Shown: piece after piece, positions 16,647 through 25,015 of the stretch
How positions within the stretch are numbered: the stretch's first letter is position 1
Layout: every line of letters starts with the position of its first letter
Assembly (NCBI RefSeq): GCF_003325355.1
Contig: NZ_CP030850.1
Span: forward strand, 3,658,001 to 3,722,000
Reading direction: 5' to 3'
From: Runella rosea
GTDB lineage: Bacteria; Bacteroidota; Bacteroidia; Cytophagales; Spirosomataceae
Length of the DNA stretch: 64,000 nt
Program-made: the position numbers and the translations under genes
The notes under the pieces: model-generated
Told to the model about the DNA's origin: nothing
Database searches by the model: none
The model's input: only the letters and a program-made list of their open reading frames with translations

Positions 16647-19600
16647 GTGATGAAAAAAATGAAAGGAAACACCTGGGGTGTTTTAATTTTTAGTCTGTTT
16701 TTTCTAACCAATTGTTCCAAAAACTCCAACAATAGCGCGGATGGACCGGCTCTTTTTGAGCAAATCGCCCCCGAAAAAAGCGGCGTAACCTTCGCAAACG
16801 TAGTGCGAGATACCCGAGAACTCAATATTCTGGACTATCTGTATTTTTATAACGGAGGTGGCGTAGCCGTGGGAGATGTTAACAATGATGGGCTTTCAGA
16901 TGTGTTTTTTGTTTCTAACCAACAAAAAAATCACCTTTACCTCAACAAAACGAAGGCTGGAACTGGGATAAAAATGGAAGATGTTTCCGAAAAAGCCAAC
17001 ATCGGCGGAAGCGCCAATTGGAAAACGGGCGTCACCATGGCTGATGTCAACGGGGATGGCTGGTTAGATATTTATGTGTGTGCCGTCAGCAACTACAAAT
17101 CGTTTAAAGGCCATAATGAGCTGTTTATCAATAATCAAGACGGAACTTTCACTGAAAAATCGAAAGAATATGGGTTAGATTTTCAAGGGTTTTCGACCCA
17201 AGCGGCCTTTTTTGACTACGACCACGACGGCGATTTAGACATGTATCTGCTCAACCATGCCGTGCATACATCTATCTCCTACGACCGCGTCAACGTCCGT
17301 GCGCTAGAACGCGATGAGTTGGCGGGGGATTATTTATTCCGCAATGACGGCAAGGCTTTCACCAACGTTAGCATCAAAGCGGGAATTTACGCCGCCCCTC
17401 AAGGCTACGGACTAGGAATTTCGGTGGGTGACTTAAACAACGACGGCTGGGAAGATATTTACGTTGCCAACGACTTTCACGAAGACGACTATTACTACAT
17501 TAATCAGAAAGATGGCACCTTCAAAGAAGCGCTGAGAGAGCACTTTACACACACCAGTAAGTTTTCGATGGGCAACGACATGGCCGACATCAACAACGAT
17601 GGTCTGCTTGATATAGTGACCGTAGACATGTATCCGCAAGACCCCAAAGTCGAAAAATCGTCGATGGGCGAAGACCCGCTAGACGTATATTTGTACAAAC
17701 TACAATTCGGCTACTACAACCAATACACCCGCAATACTCTCCAATTAAACTTGGGGGGCGAGCGCTTTAGCGACATCGGGGCCATGTCGGGCATCTCGGC
17801 TACGGACTGGAGTTGGTCGCCGCTTTTGGCCGATTATGACAACGATGGCATCAAAGACCTCTTTATCAGCAATGGTATTGAGCGCCGCCCCAACGACTTG
17901 GAATACATCAAGTACGTATCCAACCCAATGGTCGAAATCATGTTGGAAAAAGGCAAGAAAAGCGATAAAGAGGCCTTAGACAAAATGCCCAACGGCCGCT
18001 GGCACAACTACCTTTACAAAGGAACCGACAGCCTGCTTTTTGAGGACAAATCACTGGCCTGGGGATTCAAAGAGTTTAACTGCGCCAACGGGGCAGCCTA
18101 CGCCGACTTAGACAATGACGGCGATTTGGAACTCATCACCAATAACCTCAACGCACCCGCTGGAATCTACGAAAACAAAGCGAATGAACTATTTAAGAAC
18201 GCTTTTCTGAAAGTAAAACTTCAAGGACAAAAAGGGAATGGCTTTGGAATTGGAGCAAAAATATACCTTAAAACTAACGGTAAATGGTTGTACCAACACA
18301 ACATGCCCACGCGCGGATTTATGTCGTCGGTGGAACCTTGGTTGACGTTTGGATTGGGAAAAACCGCCACCATTGACTCGCTCGTGGTGGTATGGCCTAC
18401 GCAGAAAACCCAGATCCTGACGAATGTAAAATCAAACCAAACCCTCACGTTACGGCAGGAAGCAGCCACGAGCCAATGGAAATTACCTGCGGGCAAAGCG
18501 CCCATTTTTGAAGATGTAACGCAGCAATACCCCGTTGATTTTGTCCACAAAGAAAACGAATATTACGATTTTACGCGTGAGCCGTTGATGCCCTTTAAGA
18601 TTTCCACTGAAGGTTCAAAAATGGCGGTTGGCGATGTAAACGGCGACGGATTGGATGATTTTTACGTGGGTGGCCCAAAATATCAAGCGGGAAAATTGTT
18701 TGTCCAGCAAACAGACGGGCAATTTGCAGAAAGCAAACAGGGGGCGTTTTTGACGGATACGCTTTGTGAGGACATCGACGCGGCTTTCCTCGATGTCGAC
18801 GGTGATAAAGACCTTGATTTGTACGTAGTAAGCGGCGGCAATGAGTTTTTTGCGCAAGATGAGCCGCTACTCGACCGGCTGTATATCAACGACGGCAAGG
18901 GAAATTTCGCCCGTAACCGAGCCGCTTTGCCCAAACTTTATGGTAACAAATCCTGCGTTAAAGCAGCGGATGTGGACAAAGATGGCGACTTAGATTTATT
19001 TGTCGGCGGCCGCGTAGTGGCGTTTCACTACGGACAAATCCCTGATTCTTATTTATTAATCAACAATGGCAAAGGTATTTTCACGGACCAAACCGACAAA
19101 CTCGCACCCGAACTTCGTAAAGCGGGGATGATTACCGATGCCACTTGGACCGATATTGACAACGACAAAGACGTTGATTTGGTGATTGTGGGAGATTGGA
19201 TGGGCATTACCGTTTTTGAAAACGAGAAGTCTTCGTTGGAGATGAAACATACTTCGTTGGAAGACAAAAAAGGGTTTTGGCAAACCATCAAACCAGCCGA
19301 TTTGGACGGCGACGGTGACGTAGATTTTGTGGTGGGCAACTTGGGAACCAACTCCAAATTCAGACGGCATACCGACGCAAAACTACGCATGTATGCAGGT
19401 GATTTCTTAAAAAGCGGGGCTAAATACGACCAAATTTTGGCTTACGGTGAGGGCGACGAATTTTATCCCGTTGCGTCCAAAGATGAACTCGGGAAAACGT
19501 TGCCATTCTTAAACAAACGTTTTCCCAATAACAAAGATTTTGCAGGAAATACCCTTGGCAAAATCTTCAAATCGGCCGAATTGAAAGCTGCTGAGGAACG

Positions 19601-19988
19601 AGAAGTGAATATATTTGAAAGCGTTTGGGTTGAAAATACGGGCAAAGGTGAATTCACGTTGCATTACCTCCCAAGCGAGGCTCAGGTATCCAAAATCTTT
19701 GCGCTCAACATCGCCGACGTTACCAAAGATGGCAAACCGGATATTTTATTGGGCGGTAATTTTTACAATGTCAGCACCTATCAAGGGCGCTACGACGCAA
19801 GTTATGGCCTGGTATTGGAGAACAACTTTGCCAAAGCCAAAGGGCGATTTACTCCGTTGTTGCCCACAAGCTCTGGATTTTTATTAACTGGTGAAGTACG
19901 TGATATTCAGTCAATTAAAAATGGAAAAGACACACGTTTTTTGGTATCGCGTAGCGGTGCTGGCCTATTGATGTTTAAAACTAAATAA
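16647..19988 (+). CDS. Second CRTAC1-like FG-GAP/ASPIC lipoprotein (paralogue)
   Basis: 1113 residues. The lipoprotein signal ends in FFLTNC (Cys23). FG-GAP/VCBS repeats begin with YFYNGGGVAVGDVNNDG, almost identical in pattern to the preceding gene, so the two arose by duplication. The ASPIC/UnbV domain sits at ~525-598 (FGIGAKIYLKTNGKW ... VVWPTQKTQI). A second set of DxDxDGDxD repeats runs to the C-terminus. It differs from its neighbour mainly by lacking the extra loops around 230-260 and 395. The stop is only five bases before the ATP-grasp gene, so both are probably co-transcribed. Likely a surface, calcium-dependent adhesion or glycan-related protein, but this is not proven by the sequence. 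Confidence 0.9.
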   Translation: MMKKMKGNTWGVLIFSLFFLTNCSKNSNNSADGPALFEQIAPEKSGVTFANVVRDTRELNILDYLYFYNGGGVAVGDVNNDGLSDVFFVSNQQKNHLYLNKTKAGTGIKMEDVSEKANIGGSANWKTGVTMADVNGDGWLDIYVCAVSNYKSFKGHNELFINNQDGTFTEKSKEYGLDFQGFSTQAAFFDYDHDGDLDMYLLNHAVHTSISYDRVNVRALERDELAGDYLFRNDGKAFTNVSIKAGIYAAPQGYGLGISVGDLNNDGWEDIYVANDFHEDDYYYINQKDGTFKEALREHFTHTSKFSMGNDMADINNDGLLDIVTVDMYPQDPKVEKSSMGEDPLDVYLYKLQFGYYNQYTRNTLQLNLGGERFSDIGAMSGISATDWSWSPLLADYDNDGIKDLFISNGIERRPNDLEYIKYVSNPMVEIMLEKGKKSDKEALDKMPNGRWHNYLYKGTDSLLFEDKSLAWGFKEFNCANGAAYADLDNDGDLELITNNLNAPAGIYENKANELFKNAFLKVKLQGQKGNGFGIGAKIYLKTNGKWLYQHNMPTRGFMSSVEPWLTFGLGKTATIDSLVVVWPTQKTQILTNVKSNQTLTLRQEAATSQWKLPAGKAPIFEDVTQQYPVDFVHKENEYYDFTREPLMPFKISTEGSKMAVGDVNGDGLDDFYVGGPKYQAGKLFVQQTDGQFAESKQGAFLTDTLCEDIDAAFLDVDGDKDLDLYVVSGGNEFFAQDEPLLDRLYINDGKGNFARNRAALPKLYGNKSCVKAADVDKDGDLDLFVGGRVVAFHYGQIPDSYLLINNGKGIFTDQTDKLAPELRKAGMITDATWTDIDNDKDVDLVIVGDWMGITVFENEKSSLEMKHTSLEDKKGFWQTIKPADLDGDGDVDFVVGNLGTNSKFRRHTDAKLRMYAGDFLKSGAKYDQILAYGEGDEFYPVASKDELGKTLPFLNKRFPNNKDFAGNTLGKIFKSAELKAAEEREVNIFESVWVENTGKGEFTLHYLPSEAQVSKIFALNIADVTKDGKPDILLGGNFYNVSTYQGRYDASYGLVLENNFAKAKGRFTPLLPTSSGFLLTGEVRDIQSIKNGKDTRFLVSRSGAGLLMFKTK

Positions 19989-19993
19989 TCCTA

Positions 19994-21082
19994 TTGACGC
20001 CGCAAAACATTCTTATTTTGGGGGCACGAGCGCCCATTGCCCTTGAGATGGCGCGGAGCTTTGGCAAGCAAGGCCACCGCGTCATCATGGCAGATTCCTT
20101 GCGGCTTACCTTGGCGCGGTGGAGCAAATACGTGGCGGTTTACTACCATTTACCACCACCCGCTTACGCGTTTGAAGCTTTTCAAGCAAAACTCAGGCAA
20201 ATTATCATCAACGAAAAAATAGACCACTGCCTCCCCACTTGTGAGGAGGCTTTTTTCGTGGCCATGGCCAAAGATTCACTGCCTTGCCACGTCTGGACGG
20301 CTGGCCTTGCATTGATGCACCAACTCCACCGAAAAGATACCTTTATTGAGCTGGCAAAAGGATTTTTTGCCATACCTGAAACGATAAATGCAGCGGATTT
20401 TAACGATTTTGAAAATGCAAATGCCTACGTTTTTAAACCCATATATTCCCGGTTTGCCAATTTTACGCTCCTCCGACCAACGGTTGCTCAGATAAATCAA
20501 ATTCCTGATTCAACAGCGTGGGTAGCCCAACAATTTATCAGCGGCAAAGAAGTCTGCGTTTATTCAATTTGGGCACAAGGAAAACTAAAAGCCCTAACGA
20601 TTTATCATCCTAAATATCGTGTCGGAAAAGGCTCAGGAATTTATTTTGAACCCGTCACTCATCAAGCACTTATCCATTCCATCAAACGATTTGGGGAAGC
20701 GATTAGTTATCACGGCCAATTAAGTTTTGATTTTATTATTCAGCCCGACGGTACGCCCGTGGTGCTGGAATGCAATCCGCGCGGTATCAGCGGCGCGCAT
20801 TTGATGGGCGATGATTTGGCCCGCTGTTTTCTGGACGATACTTTCCAACTTCTTAATCCGAACGAAAAACACATGGCGGTTAAATTTGCCTTCCTGATTA
20901 CGCAGCCGCATCGAATGTTGAATCGGGATTTTTACCAAGCCAACGACGTGATTTTCAACGCTGATGATCCCTTACCGTTGTTTTTACAACCGTTGAGTTT
21001 GGTAGAACTCTTAAAAATCAAGTTCTTGCAAAACAAAACGCTGTTACAGGCTTCTACTCAGGATATTGAGTGGAATGGATAA
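19994..21082 (+). CDS. ATP-grasp family ligase-like protein
   Basis: 362 residues starting at a TTG five bases after the previous stop; no ATG fits. The N-terminal Rossmann-like pre-grasp domain starts NILILGARAPIALEMARSF. The ATP-grasp core follows: FKPIYSRF (nucleotide-binding Lys), AWVAQQFISGKEVCVYSI, and the metal-binding end FDFIIQPDGTPVVLECNPRGISGAHLM near 235-275. The family makes carboxylate-amine or similar bonds through an acyl-phosphate. The closest general resemblance is to carbamoyl-phosphate synthase large-subunit-type ATP-grasp enzymes, with no specific product assignable. It overlaps the next gene by eight bases, pointing to a shared pathway with the GNAT-like and Rieske proteins. 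Confidence 0.85.
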   Translation: MTPQNILILGARAPIALEMARSFGKQGHRVIMADSLRLTLARWSKYVAVYYHLPPPAYAFEAFQAKLRQIIINEKIDHCLPTCEEAFFVAMAKDSLPCHVWTAGLALMHQLHRKDTFIELAKGFFAIPETINAADFNDFENANAYVFKPIYSRFANFTLLRPTVAQINQIPDSTAWVAQQFISGKEVCVYSIWAQGKLKALTIYHPKYRVGKGSGIYFEPVTHQALIHSIKRFGEAISYHGQLSFDFIIQPDGTPVVLECNPRGISGAHLMGDDLARCFLDDTFQLLNPNEKHMAVKFAFLITQPHRMLNRDFYQANDVIFNADDPLPLFLQPLSLVELLKIKFLQNKTLLQASTQDIEWNG

Positions 21083-22202
21083 ATTCATGATAAAGTGGCT
21101 CCTCTCAACGCAAATTCCTAACCCGCAGATACGGGCGTGGGGAGAATTGTTTGAGCAGCATCCGTCCCAACAGCTCATTGAAAACGTTCGTACAGATTTT
21201 CGCCTTTTATCCATCAACGACCGCTGGTTTCTACCCGTCACTATCAACGATACAGAGTTTGATAATTCTTACGTATGCTCACCCTACACCGCTTGCGTAA
21301 CCTACTCGATTGAAGAGCTTGACCGAAATATCCGAAATCCTTTTCTGAATAGATCCTTGAATCTGCTACTAAAAGGAACTTCAAATTGGCTGATTAGCAA
21401 CGAAATCAACAGAACCATTCACGTCAATAATTTTCTACTTTCCACCAACCCTTACCCCGATTGGCACGGCATTTATTTACCACAAATCGTCCGTTTTTTA
21501 ACCGAACAATTCCCGCAACACACCCTCATTTTTAGGTCACTAAACCAAGTTCAACATTCTCTTTTACTACACGAATTTGAACGATACGGATTTCGAACGG
21601 GCGCTAGTCGGCAGGTATATTATTTTCACCCAAACGCCCAAACTTGGTCTAATCACAACAACATCGGCAATGACCGCCGACTAGTGCAAAAATCTGAGCT
21701 AACCTATGTGTCGCCAGCAGAAATGGGTAATTATGTTTCGCAAATCAGAGACCTTTACAATCAATTATACATCCAAAAATACTCCCAACACAATCCCCGC
21801 TTTACGGGCTTGTTTTTCGAGAAAGCATTTTCCAATCAACTTTTTCGGTTTGAAGGATACCGCAACGACGAAGGATTGTTGAAATCGGTGATTGGTTTGT
21901 TGGAATTAAACGGCACTATCACCTCACCCATCGTGGGTTATGACACATCCGAAAGTCCCAAAAAAGGACTCTATATTCAAGCCATTGATTTGATTTTCAG
22001 ACGAATGCACCAAACTAACCAAGTGCTGAATCTAAGTTCGGGGGCGGCATCTTTCAAGCGATTACGCGGCGGACAAGGCCATTTGGAATATTCAGCCATT
22101 TATTTCAACCATTTGCCGCCCGCCCGTCAGCAAATGTGGAAAACGCTGTTATTTTTACTCAACAAAATCGGCATTCCGTTGCTTGAAAAATATGAGTTAT
22201 AG
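21075..22202 (+). CDS. GNAT-like (FemAB/acyltransferase-type) protein of unknown substrate
   Basis: 375 residues from the ATG at 21075, which overlaps the ATP-grasp stop (ATGGATAA); a TTG nine bases earlier is possible. I do not recognise a named family with certainty. The C-terminal half (~215-370) has the look of a GNAT or FemAB fold: LTYVSPAEMGNYVSQIRDLYNQLYIQKYSQHNPRFTG, then FRFEGYRNDEGLLKSVIGLLELNG, then LNLSSGAASFKRLRGG. There is no signal peptide. Tight coupling to the ATP-grasp and Rieske genes suggests it acylates or amino-acylates an intermediate; this is inference from context. Confidence 0.65.
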   Translation: MDKFMIKWLLSTQIPNPQIRAWGELFEQHPSQQLIENVRTDFRLLSINDRWFLPVTINDTEFDNSYVCSPYTACVTYSIEELDRNIRNPFLNRSLNLLLKGTSNWLISNEINRTIHVNNFLLSTNPYPDWHGIYLPQIVRFLTEQFPQHTLIFRSLNQVQHSLLLHEFERYGFRTGASRQVYYFHPNAQTWSNHNNIGNDRRLVQKSELTYVSPAEMGNYVSQIRDLYNQLYIQKYSQHNPRFTGLFFEKAFSNQLFRFEGYRNDEGLLKSVIGLLELNGTITSPIVGYDTSESPKKGLYIQAIDLIFRRMHQTNQVLNLSSGAASFKRLRGGQGHLEYSAIYFNHLPPARQQMWKTLLFLLNKIGIPLLEKYEL

Positions 22203-23166
22203 CGAAAACACCTGGTGGCCGCTGGGGTTTGAGCGTGATTTCAAGGCCAATCAGCCCCATCCTGCTTCAACACCTTTTGGTGCGTTGGTTATTTACAAAA
22301 CCAATAACCATTGGGCGGGATTTAAGGATATTTGTCCGCACCGTGGTGCGCCGTTGTCGCAGGGGTGGGTGCAAAACGGCGAATTGGTGTGCCCTTACCA
22401 CGGTTGGTGTTTTAACAATAAAGGCAAAAATACATTTGTACCCGTCATCAACAAGGCCACCGATGCTGCCTTAGAATGTATTTCGCTTCGCGTAGAGGGT
22501 GGTATTGTGTGGGCAACCGCGTTTGAAACTGCGCCATTCCCTGCCATAGCAGCCTTAAAACACGATGTAACGCTGGTAGGAAACACCACCGCAAACTTGC
22601 TCAATACGTTAGAGAATTTTCTAGAAGGCAGCCACACACACTACGTACACAACGGCTTTATTCGTTCAGAAAACACAAAACGAACTCCTCTCAAAGCACG
22701 TCTTTTCCCCCAACCTAATGGTTTTAAGGTGGTGTATGAAGCCGAACCAGCGAAAGGGCTGCTCACTAAATTATTGCCAAAAAACTACCAACTTCTGACC
22801 CCAACGGCGCATTATATATATCCCAACATCGCTATTTTGGAATACCTCACCCAAGACCAACAGCCGCTGATTAGAATTGAAGCCTGCCTCAATGAATCCA
22901 AGGCGGGATGTACTTACGCAGCGCGGGTATTTCTGCTGCGCCCTTGGCTGCGTTTTTTGGGCAAATGGGTGGTAAAAAAGCTATTCGGAGTCATTATCCA
23001 GCAAGACAAGCGCATCCTAGAAATACAGAAAAACAACCTAGAGAGCTTCCCCCAACGTAGTTTTGTGTCTACATCGGCCGATACCGTGGGCAAGGAGTTG
23101 TACTTTTGGTTATATCAACCCGAGCAGAAAGCGTCGAAAACTATTGATTTTGAGGTGTATTGGTAA
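22192..23166 (+). CDS. Rieske non-haem iron oxygenase, large subunit type
   Basis: 324 residues from the ATG at 22192, overlapping the previous gene by 11 bases. The Rieske [2Fe-2S] motif is complete: C48-P-H50-R and C67-P-Y-H70-GW. The catalytic iron site is suggested by NTLENFLEGSHTHYVH with H148 and H153 in the HxxxxH arrangement; the bridging acidic residue of the family is probably E141 or E145. These enzymes hydroxylate or otherwise oxidise small molecules and need a reductase, which is not encoded nearby. The family includes aromatic-ring oxygenases, but also enzymes of natural-product and sterol metabolism. It ends the three-gene unit and is convergent with the next gene. Confidence 0.9.
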   Translation: MSYSENTWWPLGFERDFKANQPHPASTPFGALVIYKTNNHWAGFKDICPHRGAPLSQGWVQNGELVCPYHGWCFNNKGKNTFVPVINKATDAALECISLRVEGGIVWATAFETAPFPAIAALKHDVTLVGNTTANLLNTLENFLEGSHTHYVHNGFIRSENTKRTPLKARLFPQPNGFKVVYEAEPAKGLLTKLLPKNYQLLTPTAHYIYPNIAILEYLTQDQQPLIRIEACLNESKAGCTYAARVFLLRPWLRFLGKWVVKKLFGVIIQQDKRILEIQKNNLESFPQRSFVSTSADTVGKELYFWLYQPEQKASKTIDFEVYW

Positions 23167-23171
23167 ATAAT

Positions 23172-23840
23172 TTAGTTTAATGACGGATTTTGCGGTGTTT
23201 TCGGAAACGTCGATTTGGAAGCAAAAATCAATACGTGGACCACTAATCCCAACACAATCAGCAAAGACAGTTCAAATCGGTTTTGAGAAGCCGAGCCAAG
23301 AACGATTTGTCGGGAGCTGTTTGCCACTTTTTCCCCTTCTGAAATTTGAATATTGGATAGAAGGTTCAGGTCATTTGACATCACATAAAACGACTTATTC
23401 AACACTTTTTTGGCGTTTACGATGTCTGTCACCCCCTCATTTTGGTAAAAATAACGCTTTTCCAAGCGCAAGTCTTCCGCCACGTGAGATTTAAATTTGT
23501 GGAAAATCACCTCCTCCGCAGGCGTTAGTTTGGTTTTTTCAAATTCATGAATTAGCGCATTAATCGCCTCATTGTGCCGAGAAAGTTGCCCTTTAATCAG
23601 GTTTACATCTTCATACGCCACACAGCCATCAATGACTATCTTTTTATCTGATAAGTGATGATAGAATTTATAAATGTAGCTTTCTGCCAGCAGCCGGTCC
23701 TCATAAACGGTGGAAAACGCCTCTCCTAACTCCGTAAAATTTTGTTTATCAAGCAGATTTTTGACGAATAACAATCCAAAAATAACCGTCAATAGCACGG
23801 CAATTTTTAATTTTTGTTGCAAACTATACGCCCATTTCAT
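23172..23840 (-). CDS. Four-helix-bundle (4HB_MCP-like) membrane protein without output domain
   Basis: 222 residues. Two transmembrane helices (about 12-28 and 192-208) flank a ~160-residue helical region (KNLLDKQNFTELGEAFSTVYEDRLLAESYIYKFYHHL ...), the layout of the periplasmic four-helix sensor of chemoreceptors and histidine kinases. No HAMP, kinase or methyl-accepting domain follows, only a short basic tail. It could be a stand-alone membrane sensor partner or a structural protein. It is convergent with the Rieske gene, separated by five bases. Confidence 0.7.
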   Translation of the reverse strand: MKWAYSLQQKLKIAVLLTVIFGLLFVKNLLDKQNFTELGEAFSTVYEDRLLAESYIYKFYHHLSDKKIVIDGCVAYEDVNLIKGQLSRHNEAINALIHEFEKTKLTPAEEVIFHKFKSHVAEDLRLEKRYFYQNEGVTDIVNAKKVLNKSFYVMSNDLNLLSNIQISEGEKVANSSRQIVLGSASQNRFELSLLIVLGLVVHVLIFASKSTFPKTPQNPSLN

Positions 23841-23944
23841 AGTGAGGGAGGTTAAAAAGTGCGACGAATCAATTACAGGAGCTATTTTTCAAAGATACAA
23901 AATCTGTATTAAACCCCGGGAAAACGTTTTGGATAAAATCACCG

Positions 23945-23952
23945 TATATTTG
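23945..23952 (+). promoter_or_regulatory. Bacteroidota-type -7 promoter box
   Basis: TATATTTG matches the TAnnTTTG -7 consensus, 26 bases before the ATG of the lipoprotein gene at 23979. No clear -33 TTG at the ideal distance. Confidence 0.45.
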
Positions 23953-23978
23953 TAAAAACCATTATCTATATCGGGGAG

Positions 23979-24977
23979 ATGAAACAGTGGCTAAAAGTAG
24001 GAATGTGGCTGAGCATTGCCGCCCTGACGGGATGCGATTTGATATTGCCCAAAGCCGAGAGAACAAATGACAATCAGGCAACAACGGGAAAATGTCTGCC
24101 CGACCAACCAGTTTCTTTTTTGGAAGAAACCAACACCGAGCGGGGATTTTATAACCCTAAAGACAGCCTTTACTACGGCACCATCGTTTACGGCGTTTTT
24201 TACCGGGGCGGAATTACCAACCCGTGTGAATTGGTAAAACGCCCATTTTCCTATAAAAATGTTATTTCACGGAAGTTCAAAATCGTTTGGGAAGGTCCCA
24301 AAGGCGCCACTTCCGACCGTCAGGCTACTCGGGCGTTGATTCGTTTTACGGACAAAGGCTATCAGGATGACGTAGATCGGGACTTACCGAAACCCGATAC
24401 GCTTTATCCTTTTCCGTACGAAATCACCGTCAAAGAAGACTCTAGCTATGTGACCTTGCCCACCGCCCGCGAGTACAAATTAGCTCTTCGCAAAGGTTAC
24501 TCTGGTTTACTTAACGAAGTTAAGTGCGCCGAAGTAAGTCTTTCAACAACGCCTGCTTTTGATACACAGCGCGTTATTCTGGAAAATAGTAATTCATCGA
24601 GTTGGTCACCACGAACGATTTTCAAAGCTGCTGATTTTGCCCCTAACGTTGAATACATCGTTGTGCGTGAAAAAGAGTGCGCTACCTGCGACGTTCCCAC
24701 GCCTACCCTTAGTGCTTCTACCACCACGGTTGGAAAAGGGGAGGAAACAATTCTCTATTTTTCAGGATGTCCCGTGGTAGATGGGGCACAAGGCCCTTTG
24801 GAATGGTTTTCACAAACCGATGGAAATTCAAAAGAATTAGTCCAACGCTTCAGCTATTCGGCCCGCAATGAGCGCCGATTTTATCCCCAAGTGACCACCA
24901 CTTACTACCTACGCTGCCAAGGAGATTGGTTTTGTAAACCCCAAAAAGAAGTAAGTATTCGGATAGAAGTAAAATAG
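23979..24977 (+). CDS. Hypothetical lipoprotein with C-terminal Ig-like region
   Basis: 332 residues. The signal peptide ends in AALTGC (Cys19), a good lipobox. The central part has no family I recognise; it contains several further cysteines, including a CATC pair near 229-232. The C-terminal ~100 residues (TPTLSASTTTVGKGEETILYFSGCP ... TTYYLRCQGDWFCKP) have the rhythm of the Ig-like modules seen in Bacteroidota surface proteins, in which glycan or protein ligands are bound. It is a single-gene unit with its own promoter box, convergent with rnr. Function unknown. Confidence 0.75.
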   Translation: MKQWLKVGMWLSIAALTGCDLILPKAERTNDNQATTGKCLPDQPVSFLEETNTERGFYNPKDSLYYGTIVYGVFYRGGITNPCELVKRPFSYKNVISRKFKIVWEGPKGATSDRQATRALIRFTDKGYQDDVDRDLPKPDTLYPFPYEITVKEDSSYVTLPTAREYKLALRKGYSGLLNEVKCAEVSLSTTPAFDTQRVILENSNSSSWSPRTIFKAADFAPNVEYIVVREKECATCDVPTPTLSASTTTVGKGEETILYFSGCPVVDGAQGPLEWFSQTDGNSKELVQRFSYSARNERRFYPQVTTTYYLRCQGDWFCKPQKEVSIRIEVK

Positions 24978-25011
24978 TCGGAAACCATTGGTTATCAATA
25001 GCCTCCGACTA
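24975..25011. terminator. Hairpin between convergent lipoprotein and rnr genes
   Basis: Eight-base arms TAGTCGGA (starting in the stop codon) and TCCGACTA separated by 21 bases. There is no strong T tract, so it is a weak bidirectional terminator candidate. Confidence 0.4.
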
Positions 25012-25015
25012 CTTG

